Positions 37,052 through 44,095 of a DNA stretch of 64,000 bases are shown here, one piece after another (positions within the stretch are counted from its first letter, which is position 1; every line of letters begins with the position of its first letter). The DNA is taken from assembly GCA_035717365.1 (NCBI GenBank), contig DASTIS010000230.1, positions 1 through 64,000 on the forward strand, in the 5' to 3' direction. Position numbers and translations under genes: made by a program. Source of the stretch: 66-474 sp035717365 (GTDB lineage: Bacteria > Pseudomonadota > Gammaproteobacteria > Xanthomonadales > Rhodanobacteraceae). The notes below the pieces were generated by a model. The model had not been told where the DNA came from. It ran no database searches and worked only from the letters and a program-made list of their open reading frames with translations.

Positions 37052-37067
37052 TGCAATTATCGAACCA
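37052..37067 (-). promoter_or_regulatory. Probable sigma-54 promoter of fleSR
   Basis: Minus-strand TGGTTCGATAATTGCA keeps GG-N10-GC and TTGCA, with two mismatches in the -24 box. fleSR is a FleQ/sigma-54 target in Pseudomonas, which supports the call. The predicted start is about 37041, one base before the fleS ATG. Confidence 0.55.
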
Positions 37068-37242
37068 GTCTTTAAAAGCTTGCCAGGTCAACGACTTGTT
37101 GGTTGCCTGCGGCACGCGCGCCAGAAAATCGACGCGGCATCCGGCGTGTCCATGGCGGTGCGGGTGGCGACGATGCAAACGGCATTTGCCCCTGCTGGCC
37201 AGTCGTGCCACGGGGATCGCCGCTGACGGGATTCCGGCCTGG

Positions 37243-38358
37243 TCAGGCCACGGCATCGGCTCCCCACAGCGCTTCCATGCCGACGTTCATGCCCATCTCG
37301 TCGAGATCGACGACTTCGGTTATCGCGTGTGACGGGACCCTTGCGCTGCGGCGAATCGGAACGCTGACGCGCAATCCATCACGGGTCGTGATCGACGCGA
37401 CTTTCGGCCGCTCCCCCGAGTCACCCCGATGGGTCACCACGCCGATGCTGCCGTTGCGCAGGCGTACACCGGTGCCAGGCGGGTAAACCCCGAGTGCCTT
37501 GATGAACAATGCCGTGTAGCGCTCGTCGAACGCCGTACCCTCGTTGAGGAACAGCCACCGCAGCGCCACGTTGGGCTGCATTGCCGGTCTGTGCCTGCGG
37601 TCGGACACGCGAGCGCAATAGATGTCGCCAAGCGATACCAGTTGCGCAGGGACGCTGATTTCGTCGGCAGTTTTGCCCGTGGGATAGCCGCTGCCGTCAG
37701 GGTGCTCGTGATGATCGCGCACGACTTCCAGCCACAGCGGGTCGCCTACCCCATGTTCGCGCAGTATCGCCACCCCACGCTCGCAATGGCCCTCCACCTC
37801 GGCGCGTTGCGCGTCACTCAACTTTCCCTTCAGCGCGTGGAGGTGTTCCTGCAGCGCGAGCATGCCGATGTTCATGCTCAGCGCGGCTGCCACGGTGGAG
37901 GTCAACGGCGCCTCGTCCAATCCGATCGCCGTACCCGTGATGCAGCTCGTGATCGCAACGTTCACGGAGTGTCGAATTGCATAGGGTTCATCGCGGCACA
38001 TCAGGATCGATGCCAGTGCCACGTCGGCGTTCAGCCGGCATGCCCTGCGTACCTTGCCTGCGATCCGCAGCAATGCTGGGGCAAAATCCACATCGGCCGG
38101 GTCGGAGAACAGGGCCTGCAAATGCCGACGTGCTCCAAGCACCAGGGCAAGCGGCGATTTGCGGAAGTACGTGTCGTCGGGCGTGGCTGGCGCGTACGCG
38201 TACGGTTGCGAGGCGTGCCGCACCAGCGTTTCGAGTTGCTTGTCGCTGGTGGCGACGAGTCCCTCGCGCAACAGCAACGTGCCCTTGCCGTCGCGCACGT
38301 TGCAAGGCAGCGAGTCGCCGACTTCGAGCCGAGACAGGTCAAAAGTACGGTCTGGCAT
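37243..38358 (-). CDS. Degenerate HD-GYP domain protein
   Basis: 371 residues. An N-terminal domain of about 95 residues of unknown fold precedes an HD-GYP-like domain (about 110-290). H130 (RHSVNVA), H191, HH216-217 and the DGSGYP segment (221-226) fit the family. The central metal-binding HDIGK is replaced by MNIGM (162-166), so the HD dyad is gone and phosphodiesterase activity is unlikely. A C-terminal beta-rich tail (about 295-365) follows. It may bind c-di-GMP or the partner cyclase without hydrolysis. Start ATG 38358 has GGAG 8 bases upstream. A sigma-28 promoter lies about 90 bases upstream. It is divergent to a diguanylate cyclase and sits between fleQ and fleS. Confidence 0.8.
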   Translation of the reverse strand: MPDRTFDLSRLEVGDSLPCNVRDGKGTLLLREGLVATSDKQLETLVRHASQPYAYAPATPDDTYFRKSPLALVLGARRHLQALFSDPADVDFAPALLRIAGKVRRACRLNADVALASILMCRDEPYAIRHSVNVAITSCITGTAIGLDEAPLTSTVAAALSMNIGMLALQEHLHALKGKLSDAQRAEVEGHCERGVAILREHGVGDPLWLEVVRDHHEHPDGSGYPTGKTADEISVPAQLVSLGDIYCARVSDRRHRPAMQPNVALRWLFLNEGTAFDERYTALFIKALGVYPPGTGVRLRNGSIGVVTHRGDSGERPKVASITTRDGLRVSVPIRRSARVPSHAITEVVDLDEMGMNVGMEALWGADAVA

Positions 38359-38444
38359 GCGAGTGCTCCAAGGCACTTGATCGGGGCAGGTGAACGGGTA
38401 CCGTCGGGAGGCTCCCCGGGGCTACGCACAGCTCCATGCAAGCG

Positions 38445-38471
38445 ATATCGGCAGGCCCGGATAAATCTTGA
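38445..38471 (-). promoter_or_regulatory. Sigma-28 promoter of the HD-GYP-like gene
   Basis: Minus-strand TCAAG-N14-GCCGATAT, with -35 at 38467-38471 and -10 at 38445-38452. This matches the polar-flagellate consensus TCAAG-N14-GCCGATA. The predicted start near 38438 leaves a leader of about 80 bases. Confidence 0.85.
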
Positions 38472-38507
38472 GGTGGCGGGGCCAACGCACGGATCCTGGG
38501 CATCGGA

Positions 38508-38534
38508 TCAAGTTCCGGCGAAAGGTGCCGACAA
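38508..38534 (+). promoter_or_regulatory. Sigma-28 promoter of the diguanylate cyclase gene
   Basis: Plus-strand TCAAG-N14-GCCGACAA (-35 at 38508-38512, -10 at 38527-38534). The predicted start near 38541 falls directly before the ATG at 38542, so the mRNA would be leaderless or nearly so; no Shine-Dalgarno sequence is present there. Confidence 0.75.
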
Positions 38535-38541
38535 CCTCGAT

Positions 38542-40548
38542 ATGAAACATTGGGTCCTGGCATCGCTGTTGGCGCTCATGGCGCCGGCGCTGCTGGCTGG
38601 CCCCGAGCGGGTGGCGAATGTCCTCAACGACCTGAGGGTGCATGGTTACGCGTCGCCGGCGACAGCGGCCGCGCGCCTGCAGGCGGCGCGGGATGCCGAC
38701 GATCCGAACATGCCGCTGGACCAGAAGCGCCGCTATTCCGCCGCGCTGATTTGGCTGGCGTTGCCCAACCGGAACATGCCAATGTTGAAGGAGGCATTGG
38801 ACCAACTGCGACCGGTGGCGCAGCCAGGGCAATGCCCGCCGTGCCGTGCCACGTGGCTGATCGGCAAGGCGCAGGAGAGCATCTTCCGGCACCGTTTGAA
38901 GCAGGCTCGGACCTACCTGAGGCAGGTCGCGAGCCTCGTTCCAGCGAACGACCCCGCGATGCGCCTGGAACTGCTCCGTGCGCAGGTGCGCTTCGAGCGT
39001 GCCCAAGGGGCATTGAATACGGCTTTTGGCAAGGCAATGGCGGCATTGAGCTTGGCCGACCAGCTGGGGAACAGCGCCGAGCGCATCGAAATACTGGACC
39101 ATCTGGCAACCATGAACGCTCAACTCGGCTTCGTGGACCGGGCGGTGCCGCTGGCACGGGAGGCCGCGTCGCAGGCACAAGCTGCCGGGTTCACGGCCGG
39201 CCTGGGCACGATACGCATTGACGAGGCCTTCATCTATGCGAGTCGCGACGAACGTGACAGGCAACGGCACGCGTTGATGCAAGCCTTGGCCATCTCGAGG
39301 AGCGTACCCGGGCTGGGTTATCTCGAAGTCACCGCACGCGGCAACCTGTCCGACTACTACCTCAACCAAGGCGACTATGCCTCCGCGTTGAAACAGGCGC
39401 AGGAAGCCGCGGTGCTGGCCCGCGCGAGCAACGATCAGTACAGCGAATCGATTGCGCTCGCCAACAAAGGTATCGCCACGGTCCGGATGGGACAGACCGA
39501 CGCGGGGTTGTCGTTGCTGCACCGGTCGCTCGAGCTCGCGCGGCGGGCCGGACATCTGCGTACGGAAGTGGATATCAACCGGGAGATCGTAAAGGTACTC
39601 GAGTCTGCAGGACGCTACCGCGAGGCGCTGCAGGCGCAGAGCGCCGTCGAGGAGGTAAATCGCAAGATCACCGAGCAGGAGCGCGACAGCGCGGTCCTGG
39701 AGCTCCAAGCCAAATACGACGACGAACACAAGAACCGCGAGATCGATCGGCTTTCAGCACAGGACCGCCTGAAGGGGGCCGAGAACGCCGCGCAACGCTG
39801 GCAACAGCGGTTGTGGATCACGCTGGCCGGTGTTGCATTGCTGGCCGCGTCGTTCATGGTCCTTTGGTTGATGCGCGCACGCAGGGCCAACCGGAGGCTT
39901 GTCGAGGATGTGGCCAATCTCACCGAACAATCCTCGATGGATGCGCTGACCGGGATCTTGAACCGACGGAGTTTTTCTGCCCTGATGCAAGGCTACACGC
40001 GCAGCGACAACACCCGGCTTGGTCTGGCCCTGGTGGACATCGACGATTTCAAGCAGGTCAACGACAGTCTTGGTCACGACGTCGGCGACGTGGTGTTGGT
40101 TGAGATTGCGCGGCGATTGCAGTTGCTCGGGCGCAGCCGCGACCACGTGGCACGTTGGGGCGGCGAGGAGTTCGTGTTGGCGCTGCCTGATGTTTCGCCT
40201 CAATCCCTGCCGAACGTGGCTCGGTGCCTGCTGGATGCGGTGACCCGACCTCCGGTCCGAGTGGGTGGGCGTGAAGTCCGCGTCAGCGTCTCGGCAGGTT
40301 TCGTCGCGCATCCGCCGACGCCCGGCACGCCGTGGGGGCGAGCCCTGCGCCTTGCCGACGTGGCGATGTATCGGGCCAAGCGGGACGGGGGCAATCGCGC
40401 GGTTTGCGTCATCACGGTTGGCCACGCGCTCGATCGCGACGTTCTGGATGATGCGGACCTGGATGCGGCCATTCGCTCCGGGTCGATCGTGGTCGCCGAA
40501 ATCCAGGGGTCGGCGATGGCATCGTCGTTCGTGGGGGCTCCCGGCTGA
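38542..40548 (+). CDS. Membrane diguanylate cyclase with periplasmic TPR sensor
   Basis: 668 residues. A signal peptide (MKHWVLASLLALMAPALLAG), a periplasmic all-helical region with TPR-like repeats (about 30-385; for example GNLSDYYLNQGDYASALKQA), a coiled coil, one membrane helix (about 424-444), and a cytoplasmic GGDEF domain. The active site is GGEEF (540-544), and the product-inhibition RxxD site is intact (R531-D534), 5 residues before it. It should make c-di-GMP, controlled from the periplasm. The only plus-strand gene inside the flagellar cluster; it has its own sigma-28 promoter. The frame is open far upstream, but the signal peptide fixes the start. Confidence 0.9.
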   Translation: MKHWVLASLLALMAPALLAGPERVANVLNDLRVHGYASPATAAARLQAARDADDPNMPLDQKRRYSAALIWLALPNRNMPMLKEALDQLRPVAQPGQCPPCRATWLIGKAQESIFRHRLKQARTYLRQVASLVPANDPAMRLELLRAQVRFERAQGALNTAFGKAMAALSLADQLGNSAERIEILDHLATMNAQLGFVDRAVPLAREAASQAQAAGFTAGLGTIRIDEAFIYASRDERDRQRHALMQALAISRSVPGLGYLEVTARGNLSDYYLNQGDYASALKQAQEAAVLARASNDQYSESIALANKGIATVRMGQTDAGLSLLHRSLELARRAGHLRTEVDINREIVKVLESAGRYREALQAQSAVEEVNRKITEQERDSAVLELQAKYDDEHKNREIDRLSAQDRLKGAENAAQRWQQRLWITLAGVALLAASFMVLWLMRARRANRRLVEDVANLTEQSSMDALTGILNRRSFSALMQGYTRSDNTRLGLALVDIDDFKQVNDSLGHDVGDVVLVEIARRLQLLGRSRDHVARWGGEEFVLALPDVSPQSLPNVARCLLDAVTRPPVRVGGREVRVSVSAGFVAHPPTPGTPWGRALRLADVAMYRAKRDGGNRAVCVITVGHALDRDVLDDADLDAAIRSGSIVVAEIQGSAMASSFVGAPG

Positions 40549-40630
40549 CGTTTGCCCGGACGTCTGCGGTTCCGTGGGCGCGGCATGGGTTTCGGCGCTG
40601 CCGCCCCGTGATGGCCGTGCTTGTAAGGGT

Positions 40631-42043
40631 TTACACGGCTCCGCTGGCAGTGAGGTTCGCGTGCAGCTGGTATTTGCGCAGCTTCTCCACCAACGTCGTG
40701 CGACGCATGCCAAGCAGTTTGGCCGCGTGCGCGACGACGCCATCGGAGGCCGCCAGCGCCTGCCGGATCAAACCGACTTCGATGTCCGCCAGGTGGTCGC
40801 GCAGGTTGAGCCCGCCGTTGGGCAGCAGATCGGTCCCATCATCGATGTCCGCAGGCATGGCGTTGTCGTGGACCATCATCTCCGGCAATCGTGGGATATC
40901 GGACCGCCCATCGTTGCGGTGCTTGTGGTATTGGCGCGGCAAGTCCTCGGTACGCACCGGCAGGGCGGGGTACAGGATCGCCAGGCGCTCGATGAGGTTG
41001 CTCAATTCGCGTACGTTGCCGGGCCAGTCGTAGCCGGCCAACGTGTGCAGCGCCTCGTTCGTCAGGCGCGCTGGCGACAGGCCGCGGCGACGCAGACGCT
41101 GGTTGAATTCCTCGATCAGGACGGGCAGATCCTCGGCGCGCGCGCGCAGCGGCGGCAGCTCCACGGGAAACACGTTGAGGCGGTAGAACAAGTCCTCGCG
41201 GAACTTGCCGTCAAGGATCGCCTGGCCGAGGTTGCGGTGCGTGGCCGCGATGATTCGAACGTTGCAGCGTATCGACTTGTTGCTGCCAACGCGCTCGAAA
41301 CGGCGTTCCTGCAGCACGCGTAGCAGCTTGACCTGCATCGGCAGGCTCATGTCGCCGATCTCGTCCAGCAACAGGGTGCCGCCCTCGGCCATCTCGAACC
41401 GGCCCTTGCGGGTGCTGATGGCACCGGTGAAGGCGCCTTTTTCATGCCCGAACAACTCGCTTTCCAGCAGGTCCGGCGGAATGGCGCCGCAGTTGATGGC
41501 GATGAACGGTTTGTCGCAGCGCGGCGAGCATTCGTGGATGAACTGCGCTACCAGTTCCTTGCCGGTGCCCGATTCGCCCAAAACCAATACGCTGGAGTCG
41601 AAGGGCGACACGCGCCGGATCAGGCTGTGCAGGAGGCGCACCGGCTCGGAATGGCCGACGAACCGGCGGTCGTCGCTGCTGCGGTTGCCGATGCTGCGCG
41701 GCGCGCACATGCGCAGCATCGCACCCAGCGACGCCATCTGGGGTGGTGCCCCAATGGGGTGCACCGCGAAGCCCAGTCGACGCAGTGCCTGCAAATGCGG
41801 CGAGCCCTCGCAGACCAGCAGCGGCACCTCTCGATGGCGTGCGCCCTGCAGTTTCAGATGCGACTGCAGCGTGGACATTGTCTCATCGGGACCTGCATAC
41901 ACGGCGCAGCAGTTCATTGGATTGTCTTGATCGTCGGCTTGGTCGATGGTCAGCGGAAGGTAACCGATGCTTTCAATGAAGGAGCTGACGGTTGAGGCGC
42001 GGGTCGTGTCTGATTCGACGACCAGGACGGGAAACACGTGCAT
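40631..42043 (-). CDS. fleQ: FleQ, flagellar master regulator
   Basis: 470 residues. N-terminal FleQ domain (1-115; receiver-like but lacking a clear phosphorylation site), AAA+ domain with LGESGTGKELVAQ, GAFTGA loop, GTLLLDEIGDM, and a C-terminal Fis-type HTH (GVVAHAAKLLGMRRTTLVEKLRKY). It activates class II flagellar genes with sigma-54. In Pseudomonas it binds c-di-GMP and is restrained by FleN, which is also encoded here. GAAAGGA precedes the start. The gene converges on the diguanylate cyclase with an 82-base gap. Confidence 0.95.
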   Translation of the reverse strand: MHVFPVLVVESDTTRASTVSSFIESIGYLPLTIDQADDQDNPMNCCAVYAGPDETMSTLQSHLKLQGARHREVPLLVCEGSPHLQALRRLGFAVHPIGAPPQMASLGAMLRMCAPRSIGNRSSDDRRFVGHSEPVRLLHSLIRRVSPFDSSVLVLGESGTGKELVAQFIHECSPRCDKPFIAINCGAIPPDLLESELFGHEKGAFTGAISTRKGRFEMAEGGTLLLDEIGDMSLPMQVKLLRVLQERRFERVGSNKSIRCNVRIIAATHRNLGQAILDGKFREDLFYRLNVFPVELPPLRARAEDLPVLIEEFNQRLRRRGLSPARLTNEALHTLAGYDWPGNVRELSNLIERLAILYPALPVRTEDLPRQYHKHRNDGRSDIPRLPEMMVHDNAMPADIDDGTDLLPNGGLNLRDHLADIEVGLIRQALAASDGVVAHAAKLLGMRRTTLVEKLRKYQLHANLTASGAV

Positions 42044-42082
42044 GACGATCCTTTCGTGGTGTTGCGGGCACGTTTTGGCCTA

Positions 42083-42111
42083 TTCATATTCCATGCCACA
42101 TGCGTCGGAAA
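42083..42111 (-). promoter_or_regulatory. Putative sigma-70 promoter of fleQ
   Basis: Minus strand: TTTCCG at 42106-42111 as -35 and TATGAA at 42083-42088 as -10, spacing 17 bases. It gives a leader of roughly 33 bases before a good ribosome site. The -35 match is modest. Confidence 0.45.
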
Positions 42112-42118
42112 TCCGACG
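42103..42118. promoter_or_regulatory. Palindrome overlapping the fleQ -35 box, possible operator
   Basis: CGTCGGAAATCCGACG: perfect 7-base arms with a 2-base centre. It covers the proposed -35 element. A third half-site-like TCGGA follows at 42125-42129. A dimeric regulator could bind here, including FleQ itself. The identity of any regulator is unknown. Confidence 0.45.
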
Positions 42119-42184
42119 TTCCTTCGGACGTGACTTCGGTAATCGCACGAATCTGCAAAAGTTTGGATGCGCAAACGCACTTGT

Positions 42185-42260
42185 AAACGTCTGTGTCGCG
42201 GCGGCGAGTCCGGTTACCTGGCCCCGCGTATTTAAACGTCTGTGCCGCGGTGGCGACTCC
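42185..42260. repeat. Two-copy direct repeat upstream of fleQ
   Basis: A 27-base unit beginning AAACGTCTGTG and ending in TCC occurs at 42185-42211 and 42234-42260, 24 of 27 bases identical, period 49. Both copies lie 140 to 220 bases upstream of fleQ, the usual place for activator sites. Confidence 0.75.
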
Positions 42261-42344
42261 CGCATTCGAGCGTGATCGACAAATCATGGGCGGAGGCGCG
42301 CCGGTCGCGGTGCGGCGACCACGCCGCTTTCGAAGCGGGCAGGG

Positions 42345-42914
42345 CTACTGCTGTGGCGGCTGCGGCTCGCGCCGTGATTCGGCCAGCTGACGCCGGTGTT
42401 GGCGGAACACCAGGTGCTCGATGCTCTGCCGGATCCCTTCGTCCAGCTCGTCGAAGGCGACGAATCCGCCGGCTCCCCGGGGGGCCGGCGCCACGCGCCC
42501 GGGCAGTTCGAGGGGCATCCCGACACAGCTGTCGAAATAGATGCGGACCAGCACCGCCATATCCGCTTCGGGCGCCTTCCAGTCGGGGATCACGATGCCG
42601 CGCGCATTGAAGCGCACCGTGCGCGGCGGCGGCATTTGCACGTGACCCAGCAGGTACCGGTTGAACATCGCCAGCAGAAGGTCCAGCTTGGCGTCGATGC
42701 GCGCCAGCGCGGCGGAGACGGCTTCATCCTCGGGCGGTTCGCTGCCGCCACGCTCGCCGAGCATGTTCAACGTGGCCAGGACGTCGGCATCCTGCTCTTC
42801 CATCCGTGCTTGCCGGGCTGGATCCAGTGGTGCATCAAGCGTCTCGCATTCAACGCGCATCGCTCCTTCCCAGGTGATGCGATCGCCGAAGAACTGCCAA
42901 GGGTCGTGGGTCAT
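42345..42914 (-). CDS. PilZ-like atypical protein
   Basis: 189 residues. A helical middle part with heptad character (AALARIDAKLDLLLAMFNRYLLGHV, about 85-115) followed by a beta-rich domain (RTVRFNARGIVIPDWKAPEADMAVLVRIYF, ending with FVAFDELDEGIRQSIEHLVFRQHRRQL) that looks like a PilZ barrel. The c-di-GMP-binding RxxxR and D/NxSxxG signatures are missing. A tetrameric non-canonical PilZ protein with a heptad helix is known from Xanthomonas campestris (XC6012), and this resembles it in layout. Start ATG 42914 chosen; the frame is open to 42941. It ends the fliD-fliS-fliT side of the cluster. Confidence 0.65.
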   Translation of the reverse strand: MTHDPWQFFGDRITWEGAMRVECETLDAPLDPARQARMEEQDADVLATLNMLGERGGSEPPEDEAVSAALARIDAKLDLLLAMFNRYLLGHVQMPPPRTVRFNARGIVIPDWKAPEADMAVLVRIYFDSCVGMPLELPGRVAPAPRGAGGFVAFDELDEGIRQSIEHLVFRQHRRQLAESRREPQPPQQ

Positions 42915-43037
42915 CCCGGGTTCTCCCGTGTTACGTGTCACGGTCGGTCGCAGCCGTTGCCGGATTGTATGCGATGATGTTTGCGCATGGCTACGCGGCC
43001 TGTCGGGTCGCAGATGCGCAGCATGGCGCGACGGCGT

Positions 43038-43328
43038 TCAATCCTGCGCAGCGTCCAGGTAGGCGCTGGCGGCCGCATAGGCGCGTTGTGAATCGAGCAG
43101 GTTTTGGCGTGCCTCGTCGTGGGCGGAGGCGATGATCGCCGACAGTTCCTTTTGTGCCGCATCGAGCTGCGGGAGCAACCGCGGCGCGTCCGCGTGCGTG
43201 TACAGGCCGGGCTTGAGCAGCTGTGCGCGACGCTCGTGGAGGCGCCCGAAATGCGGCCAGTCCGCTGCCTTCGCCGCTGCCAACATCGCGCGGGTCAGGT
43301 CCAGTGCTTCGGTCAACGGCGAGTTCAC
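43038..43328 (-). CDS. FliT-like protein, second copy
   Basis: 96 residues, helical. It aligns well with the gene just upstream over the first 65 residues (LDLTRAMLAAAKAADWPHFGRLHERRAQLLKPGLYTHADAPRLLPQL), then diverges. GTG 43328 is the likely start: it aligns with the paralogue start and overlaps its stop (GTGA). FliT-type proteins chaperone FliD and can act on the regulator of flagellar genes. A tandem duplication is evident. Confidence 0.75.
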   Translation of the reverse strand: MNSPLTEALDLTRAMLAAAKAADWPHFGRLHERRAQLLKPGLYTHADAPRLLPQLDAAQKELSAIIASAHDEARQNLLDSQRAYAAASAYLDAAQD

Positions 43329-43639
43329 GGCGTCACTTCCGCCGATCGCCATGGGTCCCGCGGCTCCGGCAGTGCTTCCACCAGGGCCTCGCTGATCGGC
43401 CCCAACATTTCCGCGGCGTCGTTGAGTGCGTCGTCGTCGTGCCGGATTGCGGCCAGTTCGGTCTGCGCTGCAAATAATTGCGGCAGCCGCCACGGTGCGT
43501 CGGGGCATGTGTAAAGCCCGGGCTCGATCAGTTTTGCACGGCGCTCCTGGAGGTACCGGAATTCCGGCCAGTCGCAGGCTTGCGCCGCCGCCAACATCGC
43601 GTAGGTCAGGTCCAGCACTTCGACCAGTGGCGTCGTCAT
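43325..43639 (-). CDS. fliT: FliT-like protein, first copy
   Basis: 104 residues, helical (LDLTYAMLAAAQACDWPEFRYLQERRAKLIEPG). Position after fliS and the small helical fold fit FliT, the FliD chaperone; sequence signatures in this family are weak. The C-terminus (EALPEPRDPWRSAEVTP) differs from the duplicate downstream. ATGA overlap with fliS. Confidence 0.75.
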   Translation of the reverse strand: MTTPLVEVLDLTYAMLAAAQACDWPEFRYLQERRAKLIEPGLYTCPDAPWRLPQLFAAQTELAAIRHDDDALNDAAEMLGPISEALVEALPEPRDPWRSAEVTP

Positions 43640-44064
43640 GGCGCGATGTCCGCCGGCGACCGCGGATCGTGCAGGGCGGCCGGGATTTCTGCCCACGCGC
43701 CGCGGATGGGCCGCAGCAGGTCCGCTACTTCGTCCAGGGTCGCGATGTCGTCATGCAGGTTGGCGTACAGCAGGCGACGGCCCATGTATTCGTACAGCGA
43801 ATCCAGGCGTGCCGCCAATTCGCCGCCGCGGTCATGGTCGAGGCTGCTGCGCAAGCCGCCGATGATTTCGATGCTGCGCGAGATGCACTCGCCCTTCGCG
43901 GCGATCTCGCCGCGCTGCATGTGCCCGCGCGCGCTGGCGATGCGGCTGAGCGCACCGTCGAACAGCATCGCCGTCAGTTGGTGCGGGTTGGCCGACTCGA
44001 CGCCGCCGTGCGTGCGCACGCGGCTGTACTGGTGGATGGCTTGGGCTGAGTGGGGGTTGGCCAT
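43636..44064 (-). CDS. fliS: FliS, flagellin export chaperone
   Basis: 142 residues. The start with QYSRVRTHGGVESANPHQLTAMLFDGALSRIASA is the FliS signature; a helical bundle binds the C-terminus of flagellin and prevents early polymerisation. It lies 31 bases after fliD and overlaps the first fliT-like gene. Confidence 0.95.
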   Translation of the reverse strand: MANPHSAQAIHQYSRVRTHGGVESANPHQLTAMLFDGALSRIASARGHMQRGEIAAKGECISRSIEIIGGLRSSLDHDRGGELAARLDSLYEYMGRRLLYANLHDDIATLDEVADLLRPIRGAWAEIPAALHDPRSPADIAP

Positions 44065-44095
44065 GGGGGGAGCCTCGGGATCGATCGCCGCGCGT

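Larger units (their letters stand above)
42044..42344. other. fleQ upstream region
   Basis: 301 bases between the PilZ-like gene and fleQ. It holds a sigma-70-like fleQ promoter, a palindrome on its -35 box, and a two-copy direct repeat, each listed separately. I see no gene in it; short frames here do not look coding. Confidence 0.6.

Noticed and set aside
37429..38541. Upstream extension of the cyclase frame
   Set aside because: It overlaps the HD-GYP-like gene in antisense; the signal peptide and promoter place the start at 38542.
38422..39729. 435-codon minus-strand frame antisense to the diguanylate cyclase
   Set aside because: Composition is that of a shadow frame in high-GC DNA, with no recognisable motif, while the plus-strand protein is convincing.
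42185..42260. CRISPR array
   Set aside because: Only two imperfect units, no further repeats and no cas genes.
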